The notes under the pieces were generated by a model. It made no database searches and was not told where the DNA came from. It saw only the letters and a list, made by a program, of their open reading frames with translations. This document shows, in pieces, positions 1-8,616 of a stretch of 64,000 nucleotides of DNA. This DNA is from Liquorilactobacillus capillatus DSM 19910. GTDB taxonomy: Bacteria; Bacillota; Bacilli; Lactobacillales; Lactobacillaceae. The translations under genes were made by a program, and so were the position numbers. How positions within the stretch are numbered: the first letter of the stretch is position 1; each line of letters opens with the position of its first letter. The stretch covers positions 287,001 to 351,000 of the forward strand of contig NZ_AZEF01000027.1 of assembly GCF_001434915.1 (NCBI RefSeq), written 5' to 3'.

Positions 1-300
1 TACTAATTGCATACTAAGTTAGTTTACCGTAGTTGAAGCAAATTGTAAATAAATCTTGCTAAAAAAAGCAAAAACCGCTTAATTTAACTAAAAGAACATC
101 TCTTTAACGAAAAAACTAGGTCAAAAATTAAATTTCGATCTAGTCTTCTCATTTGTTCATATAATTATAACTTAAAAATACACTACTTTTTCCTTCAACT
201 TACTCATTATTAATAAATTTACACTAAGCAAATACGGATTATATTTAGACTGATTAACTATTTAATCTTTACTAAAAAGATCTTTTATTTTCCCTACAAA
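1..300. other. Gene-free AT-rich stretch downstream of tuf
   Basis: No open reading frame with a credible ribosome-binding site is seen on either strand. The sequence is very AT-rich. The only local structure I noticed is a short AAAAGATCTTTT palindrome near 278-289. The stretch is probably the intergenic space between the tuf terminator and a gene outside the window. Confidence 0.5.
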
Positions 301-301
301 A

Positions 302-331
302 AAAGCTCGGAAAAATCCGAACTTTTTAGGC
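302..331 (-). terminator. Rho-independent terminator of tuf
   Basis: Read on the minus strand, TCGGA-TTTT-TCCGA arms with flanking A and T tracts form a hairpin followed by a run of T. It lies just past the tuf stop codon. The flanking A tract means it could also work in the opposite direction. Confidence 0.85.
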
Positions 332-342
332 TTAATCTCTTA

Positions 343-1530
343 TTAGTCGTCAATCTCTGAAACGACACCAGCACCAACTGTACGGCCACCTTCACGAACA
401 GTGAATTTAAGACCCTTTTCGATAGCAACTGGAGCGATCAATTCAACTGTAAATGTTACGTTATCACCAGGCATAACCATTTCTACGCCATCAGGCAATT
501 CGATAACACCAGTAACATCCGTTGTATGGAAGTAGAATTGAGGACGGTAGTTTGAGAAGAATGGAGTATGACGTCCACCTTCTTCTTTAGTCAAGATATA
601 AACTTCACCCTTGAACTTCTTGTGTGTCTGGATTGAACCAGGTGCAGCAAGAACTTGTCCACGTTCAACTTGTTCACGGTTAACACCACGTAATAACGCA
701 CCAACGTTATCTCCAGCTTCACCAAGGTCAAGTGTCTTACGGAACATTTCCAAACCAGTAATTGTTGTCTTCAAGACATCGTCTCTTAAACCAACAACTT
801 CGATTTCATCACCGACTTTAACTGTCCCACGATCGATACGACCAGAAGCAACAGTTCCACGACCTGTAATTGTGAAGACATCTTCAACAGGCATTAAGAA
901 TGGTTTGTCAGTTGGACGTTCTGGAGTTGGGATATATTCATCAACTGTATCCATTAATTCTTGAATTTTAGCTTCTGCATCTGCATCGCCTTCAAGGGCT
1001 TTCAAAGCAGAACCACGGATAACTGGAATATCATCACCAGGGAAATCGTATTCGCTTAATAATTCGCGAACTTCCATCTCAACTAAGTCTAATAATTCTT
1101 CATCGTCAACTAAATCACACTTGTTTAAGAATACAACAATATATTCAACACCAACCTGGCGTGCAAGTAAGATATGTTCACGTGTTTGTGGCATAGGACC
1201 ATCAGTTGCAGCAACAACTAAGATAGCACCATCCATTTGAGCAGCACCAGTAATCATGTTTTTAACGTAATCAGCATGTCCTGGGGCATCAATATGTGCG
1301 TAATGACGTTTTTCTGTCTCATATTCAACGTGAGCAGTGTTAATCGTGATACCACGTTCACGTTCTTCTGGGGCAGCATCGATTGCAGCATAATCTTCAG
1401 CCTTTGCTAAGCCCTTTGCTGCCAAAACCTTTGTAATTGCAGCTGTTAAAGTTGTTTTCCCATGATCGACATGGCCGATTGTACCAATATTTACATGGGG
1501 TTTTGTTCTTTCATAATGTTCTTTTGCCAT
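343..1530 (-). CDS. tuf: Elongation factor Tu
   Basis: EF-Tu is the GTPase that delivers aminoacyl-tRNA to the ribosomal A site. The 395-residue protein has the P-loop GHVDHGKT at residues 19-26, the DxxG motif as DAPGH, and NKCD for guanine recognition, followed by the two beta-barrel domains. I place the start at the ATG at 1530, because [12 protein letters not shown] is the family N-terminus and an AGGAGG lies at 1539-1544; an in-frame upstream extension to 1557 would swallow that ribosome-binding site. Its own promoter lies at 1603-1631 and a strong terminator follows, so it is probably monocistronic. Confidence 0.98.
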   Translation of the reverse strand: MAKEHYERTKPHVNIGTIGHVDHGKTTLTAAITKVLAAKGLAKAEDYAAIDAAPEERERGITINTAHVEYETEKRHYAHIDAPGHADYVKNMITGAAQMDGAILVVAATDGPMPQTREHILLARQVGVEYIVVFLNKCDLVDDEELLDLVEMEVRELLSEYDFPGDDIPVIRGSALKALEGDADAEAKIQELMDTVDEYIPTPERPTDKPFLMPVEDVFTITGRGTVASGRIDRGTVKVGDEIEVVGLRDDVLKTTITGLEMFRKTLDLGEAGDNVGALLRGVNREQVERGQVLAAPGSIQTHKKFKGEVYILTKEEGGRHTPFFSNYRPQFYFHTTDVTGVIELPDGVEMVMPGDNVTFTVELIAPVAIEKGLKFTVREGGRTVGAGVVSEIDD

Positions 1531-1602
1531 TAATACGAACCTCCTGTATTTTTGCAAGAAAAATCCGCAACAGAAACAATTGCCGATAATCCTTTAACTT
1601 TT

Positions 1603-1631
1603 ATTATACTACTTCTACACGAAAATACCAA
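1603..1631 (-). promoter_or_regulatory. tuf promoter
   Basis: On the minus strand TTGGTA (-35, 1626-1631) is followed after exactly 17 bp by a perfect TATAAT (-10, 1603-1608). The implied leader is about 65 nt and ends at the strong tuf ribosome-binding site. Confidence 0.8.
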
Positions 1632-1704
1632 GTCTTAGTTATCCCGTAAAGAAGAATCCTTAAGCTATTATATAGACCCTAGAACTATTTGTAAACAGTT
1701 AAGT

Positions 1705-1731
1705 CTGAAAAAAACAAATTGTTTTCAAAAT
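1705..1731 (-). terminator. Weak terminator candidate after the TPR gene
   Basis: On the minus strand a GAAAACA/TGTTTTTTTC arm pair with a short loop ends in a T run, just past the stop codon of the TPR gene. The stem is short and AT-rich, so termination may be incomplete. Confidence 0.4.
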
Positions 1732-1740
1732 GCTTGTATA

Positions 1741-2640
1741 TTATATTTGCCAAGCTAAAAGTTCTTTTCTAAGAAGCCCGAGCCAGTTTTGGATCTGCAT
1801 AGAAAATCCAGTTACCTGCTTCTCACATAAAAGTACTTGTAACCATAACTCAGAAGGCTGAACTATTTTTTTTTCGTACGGGTAGAGGATAATTAATTGC
1901 AATTTAACTTCATTCCACTGCTTATCTCGTAACACAAGATTATCAGATTGCTGTAGTTTGTCTTTAAAATATGCATACACAGCTGTTTCCTCTAGCGCAT
2001 GCAGTCTAGCCGGTATTACAACGTGTTTTTGCCCATCAAGAGAAGAAAAGGAAATTTCTTGTGAAATATTCAATATCCTCAAATCATCCAAAATATTTGA
2101 CTTAATCAAAGGGTGAATATCCGGATCATTAAGCAGATATTCTCCCACTTGAATGAAAAGACTACTGGGGAGAAAATAAGCCTTTTGAAATAACGACCTC
2201 TGCTCATACACCGCTCCTTGACCACAATGCATAATTTCTTTACGCATCTTAGCAAGCTTTTGTGTATTAGCTTTTGTATAACGTTCTTCCTCTTCAGTAA
2301 GTAACTCCACAAAATTAGTGCGCTCCTTATCACTTAGATAAGCATCAATTGAACATAAGAGCTTCTTCAAATAGATAAAACGTCTTGCGCCAGTATTAAA
2401 TAAAATATATTTTTTGAAATACTCATTATTCTTAAGATATTCAATTAAATATTCTTCAGCTAACTCAGCAGCATCTTTAAAAGCCCCAGATCTAGCCAAA
2501 GATGTTGCTAGTAAGAAGTTAAGGCGGAAAGTTTTCTTGTTGAGATAACATTGTGTCAACAGCTGGTTTGCTTCTTCATATGCACCTTTTTCTAACGCTG
2601 CCATCCCCTGTTCAAACAATAATGTATCATCATCTGCCAC
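1741..2640 (-). CDS. TPR-repeat protein, function unknown
   Basis: This is a 299-residue soluble protein. The N-terminal ~90 residues look like tetratricopeptide helices (ALEKGAYEEANQLLTQCY, then SLARSGAFKDAAELAEEYL); the remainder is a charged helical region I do not recognise. TPRs are protein-protein interaction scaffolds, but no partner is visible. The start is a GTG at 2640 with AAGGAGG nearby. A terminator hairpin lies only about 16 nt upstream of the start, so expression probably depends on read-through from rnjB. No signal peptide or membrane segment is apparent. Confidence 0.8.
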   Translation of the reverse strand: MADDDTLLFEQGMAALEKGAYEEANQLLTQCYLNKKTFRLNFLLATSLARSGAFKDAAELAEEYLIEYLKNNEYFKKYILFNTGARRFIYLKKLLCSIDAYLSDKERTNFVELLTEEEERYTKANTQKLAKMRKEIMHCGQGAVYEQRSLFQKAYFLPSSLFIQVGEYLLNDPDIHPLIKSNILDDLRILNISQEISFSSLDGQKHVVIPARLHALEETAVYAYFKDKLQQSDNLVLRDKQWNEVKLQLIILYPYEKKIVQPSELWLQVLLCEKQVTGFSMQIQNWLGLLRKELLAWQI

Positions 2641-2656
2641 GATTTGCCTCCTTAAT

Positions 2657-2702
2657 AAAAAAGGCTGGGATAAGAATACTTATCCTAAGCCTTAGTTTTT
2701 TC
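2657..2702 (-). terminator. Terminator after rnjB
   Basis: A long hairpin with arms AAGGCTTAGGATAAG and CTTATCCCAGCCTT around a TATT loop is followed by TTTTTTATT on the minus strand. It ends right at the ribosome-binding site of the TPR gene, so it may attenuate that gene or protect its 5' end. Confidence 0.85.
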
Positions 2703-2725
2703 TTTACTAATAGATACTTTACCTC

Positions 2726-4432
2726 TTAATCAGCCATTGGTTTCTTTTTATGTTTATTAAAATGTCGATGCTGATTTATCTCCATAATTACCGGTAGAAT
2801 TACAGGATGGCGTTTAGTATGTTCATACAAGAAATGGTTTAATTGTTCTCTAACATCTTGTTTTAGATGTCCCCAATCAAATTCTTTATTGTCAAGATTT
2901 TGCTGAACAGTCTTTGAAACAAGTTCTGCACTTTCCGCCATCAAATCACGGCTGGTTTTAACATAAACAAACCCGCGTGAAGTTAATTTAGGTTCTTCCA
3001 CAATCTTTTTCTTACGTCTATCGATAGTGATAACCGCAATAAAGACACCATCTTCAGATAAAATCTTACGATCACGCAAAACAATATTACCAATATCGCC
3101 TACGCCGCTTCCATCGATTAAAGTATTACCCGCCTCAACTGATGAAGCTAACAATAATTTATCCCGATCATATTCCAAAATATCACCCTTAGAAGTGATA
3201 AAAATATGGTCTTTTGGAATTCCTAATTCGCGTGCCCATTCTGCATTAGCAGCTAGCAAACGGTATTCACCCTGCACTGGAATAACATACCGCGGCTTTA
3301 ATAGATTCATCATCAACTGTAAGTCATTACGGCTAGCATGGCCCGAAGAATTAAGCTCATCTGAAATAGCCTTAACATCTGCACCCGCACGGTAAATCAT
3401 ATCACGTGTTTTAGCAACCGTGGTTTCCATTGCATGTGAAGGTGTTGTTGTGATAAAAACTAAATCACCTTCATGCAGACTAACCTCATGGTGCTTCTTA
3501 GTAGCCATTTTCTTCAAGGACTTCAAAGGCTCTCCAGAACGTCCAGTTTCTAAAATCACTAATTCTTTATCTGTATAATTATCAATCTCTTTGATTGGAA
3601 TCAGCAAATCCTCGGTTGGTAAATGAAGTTTCCCTAATTCAAGGGCTGTATCAACGATTTCTTCAATATCATGACCTGTCAATGCTACTTTGCGACCGTT
3701 TTTTGCTGCAGCGTCAAAAATCTGCTGGATTCGTAAAATGTTAGAAGCCACACACGCAACAATAATTCGTCCATCACGATATTCGAAGTTATCATTGATA
3801 AATTCAAAAATTTTACTTTCATTTACTGTTTCATTTGGATTTTCTGCATTAGCTGAATCACTCATTAAAGCTAATACTCCCCGACTGCCGATTTCTGTCA
3901 ACCGCGCTAAATCAGTTTGGTAGCCTTGCGCAGCCGTCTGATCAAACTTAAAATCACCCGTATAGACAATACTGCCACTATCCGTTTTAACAACGATTCC
4001 AATTGATTCAGGAATCGAATGAGTTGTTTTAAAAAATGAAACTGTCGCTGCATTAAAATCAATCTCAGTCTGATCATTAATAACATGAAAATCATTAAAC
4101 TTAGCAACTTTAGCGTCATTATGCACACTAATTTTGGCTAAAGCAATCGTCATTTCCGTTCCAAAAACAGGTACATCAAACTCACTTAGAAAATAAGGCA
4201 ATGCTCCAATCGCATCTGCGTGTCCATGAGTTAAAAAGACCCCTACAATTTTGTCAGCATTCTCTCGTAAATATCCAAAATCAGGAATAACTGTATCAAT
4301 TCCCAGTAGTTCATTTTCTGGATACTTTAAACCACAATCTAACACATAAATTTCATCATTCACCTCAATGACGTACATATTTTTAGCATTTTCACGTACA
4401 CCACTCAGAGGAATGATTTTTATTTTACTCAT
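2726..4432 (-). CDS. rnjB: Ribonuclease J2
   Basis: This is a metallo-beta-lactamase/beta-CASP ribonuclease of 568 residues, the partner of RNase J1 in mRNA turnover and rRNA maturation. The metal motif reads HGHADAIG (H69, H71, D73), whereas the J1 paralogue at 26176-27852 has HGHEDHIG. The second-site histidine is therefore alanine (A74). TTHSIPES, TGDFKFD and a later SGH motif are kept. The gene is third in an asd-dapA-rnjB operon, starting 4 bp after dapA ends, with a terminator behind it. The J2 assignment rests on the degenerate motif and on the other paralogue being next to rpoY. Confidence 0.9.
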   Translation of the reverse strand: MSKIKIIPLSGVRENAKNMYVIEVNDEIYVLDCGLKYPENELLGIDTVIPDFGYLRENADKIVGVFLTHGHADAIGALPYFLSEFDVPVFGTEMTIALAKISVHNDAKVAKFNDFHVINDQTEIDFNAATVSFFKTTHSIPESIGIVVKTDSGSIVYTGDFKFDQTAAQGYQTDLARLTEIGSRGVLALMSDSANAENPNETVNESKIFEFINDNFEYRDGRIIVACVASNILRIQQIFDAAAKNGRKVALTGHDIEEIVDTALELGKLHLPTEDLLIPIKEIDNYTDKELVILETGRSGEPLKSLKKMATKKHHEVSLHEGDLVFITTTPSHAMETTVAKTRDMIYRAGADVKAISDELNSSGHASRNDLQLMMNLLKPRYVIPVQGEYRLLAANAEWARELGIPKDHIFITSKGDILEYDRDKLLLASSVEAGNTLIDGSGVGDIGNIVLRDRKILSEDGVFIAVITIDRRKKKIVEEPKLTSRGFVYVKTSRDLMAESAELVSKTVQQNLDNKEFDWGHLKQDVREQLNHFLYEHTKRHPVILPVIMEINQHRHFNKHKKKPMAD

Positions 4433-4436
4433 TCTT

Positions 4437-5321
4437 TCACCTCTCTTTTTGAAGATTTAGTCTTTGTAATAATTCATTAGTTTGTTTTTCATTTAAAGGC
4501 AGAATAGGCAAACGACATCCACCAACTTCGATTCCTAAATGGTTTAAAGCAGCTTTGACCGGGCTCGGTGATGGTGCTGAGAAAACAGCTGCCATCTTGG
4601 GTGTTAATGAGCGCATGATACTCCCTGCTTCTTGGTACTTGCCATCTTCGACAGCTTGGTACATCTTGTTTAAGTCGTTTCCATACAGATGTGCGGCAAC
4701 TGAAATTACGCCTTGCCCACCAAGTGTTTTAGCAGCCAAAGCATCTGCATCTTCACCTGTATAAACTAAGAAGTCATCAGGTGTTTCCGCAATAATTTGA
4801 CTTAAATTAACATTACCCGTGCAGTCTTTGATTCCAATAATGTTAGGGTGTTGCGCTAACTCAGCGATCGTTGCAACTTCCATCACGACTCCAGTTCTCC
4901 CTGGAATATTGTAGATAAACAATGGCAAAGCACTTTGATCGGCCACTGCTGTAAAGTGTGCTATCATTCCTGCTTGGTCAGGTTTATTGTAATATGGAAC
5001 CACTACTAATGCTGCATCAATACCTTTTATTTTTGCAACTTTGTTTGTATAGTCAATCGTTGCCTGCGTGGAATTAGAACCTGTTCCTGCAATAATAGGT
5101 ACCCTGCCCTTAACTAATTTTACCGTCTCGGTAATTAAAGCTAATTTTTCCTCTTCTGTCAAAGTTGGTGCTTCGCCAGTTGTTCCTGAAACTAAGATCC
5201 CCTGGGTCCCATTATCCAACAAATAATCAATTAGTTTTCCAAGAAGTGGATAACTAATAGTTCCATCCTCTGCAAAGGGGGTGACCATAGCTGTCATAAT
5301 TTCAGCCTTTTTTAAATTCAT
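4437..5321 (-). CDS. dapA: 4-hydroxy-tetrahydrodipicolinate synthase
   Basis: DapA condenses pyruvate with aspartate semialdehyde, the first committed step of the lysine/mDAP branch. The 294-residue TIM barrel shows GTTGE (T47, T48), VPYYNKP, catalytic Y138 in YNIPGRTG, and the Schiff-base lysine K165 in GIKDCTGN. It lies between asd, which makes its substrate, and rnjB, with 16-bp and 4-bp gaps, so one transcript is likely. No lysine riboswitch is visible ahead of the operon. Confidence 0.96.
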   Translation of the reverse strand: MNLKKAEIMTAMVTPFAEDGTISYPLLGKLIDYLLDNGTQGILVSGTTGEAPTLTEEEKLALITETVKLVKGRVPIIAGTGSNSTQATIDYTNKVAKIKGIDAALVVVPYYNKPDQAGMIAHFTAVADQSALPLFIYNIPGRTGVVMEVATIAELAQHPNIIGIKDCTGNVNLSQIIAETPDDFLVYTGEDADALAAKTLGGQGVISVAAHLYGNDLNKMYQAVEDGKYQEAGSIMRSLTPKMAAVFSAPSPSPVKAALNHLGIEVGGCRLPILPLNEKQTNELLQRLNLQKER

Positions 5322-5337
5322 TTTTTAACCCTCACTT

Positions 5338-6387
5338 TTATTTTGGTACACGTAGTAAGTTCATGGCATGTAGTCTTTCTGCAATCTGCACTGAATTCCA
5401 AGCAGCACCCTTTAATAAATTATCTGAGACACAGTATAAATGAAAGGCGTTTGGCTGTTCTTGATCAGGCCGCACACGTCCAACAAAAGTGTCCTTTTTC
5501 CCAGCAGCATTAACTGCTTGTGGGAAAAGCTGATTATCTGGATCATCTTCCAAAACTACTCCAGGAGCTGACTGTAATAATTCATGTATTTTTGTTACAG
5601 TTGCATCTGTTTTTTCAACCTCAAACCAAACTGACTCAGAATGTGCAATGGCAACGGGCACACGAATACAGGTAGCCGTTACTTGGATATCCTCATCAGA
5701 CATGATCTTCTTTGTTTCGTGAATCATCTTCCATTCTTCATGAGTGTACCCATCATCTTCAAATACATCGATCTGTGCCAAAGGATTAAAGGCAATCTGA
5801 TAGTGTTTCTTTGCTCCAGCAACCGGGAGAACTTGCGGTTCATAACTCTTACCCTTCAAGACAGCTTCAGTTTCATCATGCAATTCCTGAATTGCGCGAT
5901 TCCCTGCGCCTGAAACAGCTTGTAAAGTTGTAACAATTACCTTTTTTAGCCCAAAAGCTTTCCGAAGAGGTTCAAGTGCAACTACCATTTGAATTGTAGA
6001 GCAATTAGGATTAGCGATTAACCCCTTATGTTGATATAATGCATCTTCGTTAACCTCAGGAACAACTAATGGAACTTCTGGATCCATTCTAAAAGCACTA
6101 GTGTTATCAACAACTACTGTACCTCTCTTAATTGCCTCAGGAGCAAATTTCTTAGAGACACCGCCACCAGCTGAGAACAGTGCCAAATCAATTCCTTCGA
6201 ATGATTCAGGAACTAATTCCTCAACGACTATATCTTGTTTTTTAAATTTTAATACTTTTCCTGCAGAGCGTTTTGATGCCAAATACTTAACACTAGCAAT
6301 TGGTAAAGTTGATTGCTCTAACATTTCAATCATACGTGTACCAACTGCACCTGTTGCGCCAACAACTGCGACACGATATCCGTTCAT
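5338..6387 (-). CDS. asd: Aspartate-semialdehyde dehydrogenase
   Basis: Asd reduces aspartyl phosphate to aspartate semialdehyde with NADPH, feeding mDAP/lysine, threonine and methionine synthesis. The 349-residue protein has the N-terminal dinucleotide motif GATGAVG and the catalytic cysteine C129 in [10 protein letters not shown]. It is the first gene of the asd-dapA-rnjB operon, with an extended -10 promoter about 35 nt upstream of the ATG. Confidence 0.96.
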   Translation of the reverse strand: MNGYRVAVVGATGAVGTRMIEMLEQSTLPIASVKYLASKRSAGKVLKFKKQDIVVEELVPESFEGIDLALFSAGGGVSKKFAPEAIKRGTVVVDNTSAFRMDPEVPLVVPEVNEDALYQHKGLIANPNCSTIQMVVALEPLRKAFGLKKVIVTTLQAVSGAGNRAIQELHDETEAVLKGKSYEPQVLPVAGAKKHYQIAFNPLAQIDVFEDDGYTHEEWKMIHETKKIMSDEDIQVTATCIRVPVAIAHSESVWFEVEKTDATVTKIHELLQSAPGVVLEDDPDNQLFPQAVNAAGKKDTFVGRVRPDQEQPNAFHLYCVSDNLLKGAAWNSVQIAERLHAMNLLRVPK

Positions 6388-6421
6388 ATTGAAAACCTTC
6401 TTCTCACTTTATTGAAATATA

Positions 6422-6430
6422 ATTATACCA
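6422..6430 (-). promoter_or_regulatory. Candidate extended -10 promoter of asd-dapA-rnjB
   Basis: The minus strand carries TGG-TATAAT, an extended -10 element, about 35 nt upstream of the asd ATG. No convincing -35 is present. The short leader leaves no room for a lysine riboswitch. Confidence 0.55.
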
Positions 6431-6529
6431 TAATTACTACTTTTAAGGGGATGTTTTGCAGCTCATACATTTTAAAAATTTGCCCTTAATTAAAATTAAC
6501 ATTTTATTTTAACTTAGAGGCTTTTTCTA

Positions 6530-6566
6530 TAAAAAAAGTGGTGCTTCGCATACGAAGCACCACTTT
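6530..6566 (-). terminator. Terminator of rpsO
   Basis: A perfect inverted repeat AAAGTGGTGCTTCG / CGAAGCACCACTTT is followed by a T run on the minus strand, directly after the rpsO stop codon. Confidence 0.95.
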
Positions 6567-6577
6567 CACAATTTTTA

Positions 6578-6847
6578 CTAACGACGCAAACCTAAACTCT
6601 TAATAAGCTCACGGTAGCTCTGAACCTTATTCTTACGTAAGTAAGCTAAAAGGTTACGACGATGACCAATTTTTCTCATCAAGCCGCGTTGTGAAGCATA
6701 ATCTTTCTTATGCGTACGAACGTGTTCATTAAGTTCATTGATATCTGCAGTCAAAACCGCAATTTGTACTTCTGTTGAGCCAGTATCTCCTTCATGCTGA
6801 GCATACTTCTCCATAATTTCGTTCTTTTTTTCTTTTGTGATAGCCAT
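6578..6847 (-). CDS. rpsO: 30S ribosomal protein S15
   Basis: S15 is a primary 16S rRNA-binding protein that nucleates the platform of the small subunit. The 89-residue length and the motifs [19 protein letters not shown] and [10 protein letters not shown] match the family. It is a single-gene transcript with a consensus promoter at 6950-6978, a leader of about 95 nt and a strong terminator. The leader can fold to hide the ribosome-binding site (see the leader entry). Confidence 0.98.
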   Translation of the reverse strand: MAITKEKKNEIMEKYAQHEGDTGSTEVQIAVLTADINELNEHVRTHKKDYASQRGLMRKIGHRRNLLAYLRKNKVQSYRELIKSLGLRR

Positions 6848-6945
6848 AATACTCTCACCCCTTCTATTATTGTTGCCTTGTTCCCGGTGAAACGCCGGTG
6901 AGCCGCGTCATACTGAGAAAAAGGTCACTGTGTATAAAACACAAG
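6848..6945 (-). promoter_or_regulatory. rpsO leader, candidate S15 autoregulatory RNA
   Basis: The untranslated leader contains a GC-rich hairpin around 6885-6900 (CCGG-CGTTTCA-CCGG) in an otherwise AT-rich region. The leader sequence CTCACC (complement of 6897-6902) matches GGTGAG (complement of 6854-6859), which is part of the rpsO ribosome-binding site, so a long-range pairing could block initiation. S15 leaders of this general kind are known in Firmicutes; which structural class applies here is inference. Confidence 0.5.
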
Positions 6946-6949
6946 TCTT

Positions 6950-6978
6950 ATTATAACCTAATACAAACAGACTGACAA
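6950..6978 (-). promoter_or_regulatory. rpsO promoter
   Basis: On the minus strand TTGTCA (6973-6978) and TATAAT (6950-6955) are separated by 17 bp. Confidence 0.8.
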
Positions 6979-7118
6979 GAATTCTCTTTGAAGTCCTTTT
7001 AAGAAAACACTATTCCTCTAATACTTCTAATCACTTAAAATAAATTTATTTTACTAAGTAATCCATGTAGTATGGATAAAAGTCAAGTGAAATTCCTTGA
7101 CACAATTCAACTTTTTTA

Positions 7119-7147
7119 TTGCATTGTTAGAATACCTCTTGTATAAT
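7119..7147 (+). promoter_or_regulatory. Candidate rpsT promoter
   Basis: A perfect TATAAT (7142-7147) is preceded after 17 bp by TTGCAT (7119-7124). A perfect TTGACA also lies at 7097-7102 but has no good -10 at the usual distance. Confidence 0.5.
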
Positions 7148-7209
7148 AGCTTATGTTGAAAATTTTATGATGCCGGTCTAGGAATCATGTCGCATGGAGG
7201 TGAAGATTT

Positions 7210-7464
7210 TTGCCAATTATTAAATCAGCTATCAAGCGTGTTAAAACTAACGAAAAAGCTAACACACGTAATTCAGCACAACTTGGCGCAATGCGTAGTG
7301 CTGTGAAAAAATTTGAAAATGCAAAAACTACAGGGGCTGACAACGTCGAAGACTTGTACAAGGAAGCCATTGCCGCTGTTGATAAAGCAAAATCAAAAGG
7401 TTTGATTAAAGCTAACAAAGCTGCGCGCGATAAGTCACGTATGACTGCTCGTTTAGCTAAATAA
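7210..7464 (+). CDS. rpsT: 30S ribosomal protein S20
   Basis: S20 binds 16S rRNA early in 30S assembly. The 84-residue basic helical protein begins [13 protein letters not shown] and ends [11 protein letters not shown], as the family does. The start codon is TTG at 7210, chosen because GGAGGTGA lies at 7197-7204 and the conserved N-terminus begins right after it. It is divergent from rpsO and convergent with holA, sharing a terminator with the latter. Confidence 0.97.
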   Translation: MPIIKSAIKRVKTNEKANTRNSAQLGAMRSAVKKFENAKTTGADNVEDLYKEAIAAVDKAKSKGLIKANKAARDKSRMTARLAK

Positions 7465-7507
7465 GCTTTTTTAATCCAAACTTTCAAGTAGTATTATCAG
7501 AATAAAT

Positions 7508-7547
7508 AAAAAAGAGCTGTACTTTATCTTAAGTGCGGCTCTTTTTT
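7508..7547. terminator. Bidirectional terminator between rpsT and holA
   Basis: An AAGAGC...GCTCTT hairpin, with an inner GTACTT/AAGTGC pairing, is flanked by A6 on one side and T6 on the other. It can therefore stop both converging transcripts. Confidence 0.85.
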
Positions 7548-7562
7548 GACTATATTTATCAA

Positions 7563-8603
7563 TTACAATTTAACGTTACCTCTGCTCTTTTCAAAATATC
7601 CAAGCATAAAAAGCTCAAAGAGTGCTACTGGATCTTGTTGCGTTGATTTCATTTTTTCTTCTAAATCAACCAATCCCAGATAAGCGGAGCGCAAATCAAG
7701 CCTGTTCAATGATCTACTCTTTCGCATTGCTAACTTAACCCGATACGGATGAACTTTTAGCGAACTAGCAATATTACCTTGTGCATAACCGTGCTTTTGT
7801 AAAATATTAACTTGTAAAAGCAATCTAATTTGCCCCAATAAAATTGCATTTATCTTCAACGGCTCCTCATGTTGTAAGACCAGTTCACGGTACATCTCAA
7901 TAGCTTGCTTAGTTTTTTTAGCTAAAACTAAGTCGCCTAAGTCAAAAATATTTTGTTCCAATGTCTGTGAAACCATTTCTTCAACCATTACTTCCGTGAT
8001 TTTTCTCTCTTCATGGGCTAACAGCATTAGTTTAGGTAGCTCATTCATTGCAAGCGATAAACTCGCTTCCGTCTTCTTAACCAACAAATTAAGAGCTTGC
8101 GGTTCAATTATATATTCTTTATCCCGTAATAATGCTTTTAGGTAATCTTTAGTACTTTTCTCATCTAAAAAGCTATTTTTAACGACAACTGCCGTTTTTA
8201 ATAACTTTTTCACTATTTTTTTTCTTTCATCCAACTTATCATAAGGTGCAAAAATCACCAAAACAGTTGTTGGCTCAGGATGCTCAAGATATTTTAATAA
8301 TTCATCAGTATTTTGTTCGAGCTTAACTTTTTTACTGCTTCCTTGCAAGAAGAATGGATGTTTGATATACACAATCCTTCTATCTCCAAAAAAAGGCGCC
8401 GCCAGTGCATCCCCAATTGCATCCGAAAGTGAAACACTCTCCATGTCATATTGGCCAATATTGACTGTTCGCTGTTCCTCTGGCATTGCATCAATAAACG
8501 CAGCTGAGATTCGTTGCGCATTATATTCTTCTTTTCCCAATATTAGATAAACAGGTGCTAGTTTTCCTTCGCGAATGTTCTCTAATAACTCTGCTACTTT
8601 CAT
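7563..8603 (-). CDS. holA: DNA polymerase III subunit delta
   Basis: HolA is the clamp-loader subunit that opens the beta sliding clamp. The 346-residue length and the motifs YLILGKEEYN, DDAL-like AAPFFGDRRIVYIK and the C-terminal helical bundle match the family. It starts 14 bp after comEC ends, the usual Firmicute order comEA-comEB-comEC-holA, so it is probably co-transcribed with the competence genes as well as being expressed constitutively. Confidence 0.94.
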   Translation of the reverse strand: MKVAELLENIREGKLAPVYLILGKEEYNAQRISAAFIDAMPEEQRTVNIGQYDMESVSLSDAIGDALAAPFFGDRRIVYIKHPFFLQGSSKKVKLEQNTDELLKYLEHPEPTTVLVIFAPYDKLDERKKIVKKLLKTAVVVKNSFLDEKSTKDYLKALLRDKEYIIEPQALNLLVKKTEASLSLAMNELPKLMLLAHEERKITEVMVEEMVSQTLEQNIFDLGDLVLAKKTKQAIEMYRELVLQHEEPLKINAILLGQIRLLLQVNILQKHGYAQGNIASSLKVHPYRVKLAMRKSRSLNRLDLRSAYLGLVDLEEKMKSTQQDPVALFELFMLGYFEKSRGNVKL

Positions 8604-8616
8604 CCCGTTTTTACCC

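Noticed and set aside
611..964. 117-codon plus-strand ORF opposite tuf
   Set aside because: Antisense shadow of a highly conserved gene with no ribosome-binding site or recognisable product.
1531..1557. N-terminal extension of tuf to an upstream start
   Set aside because: The extension contains the AGGAGG that serves the real ATG at 1530, and the extra residues do not belong to EF-Tu.
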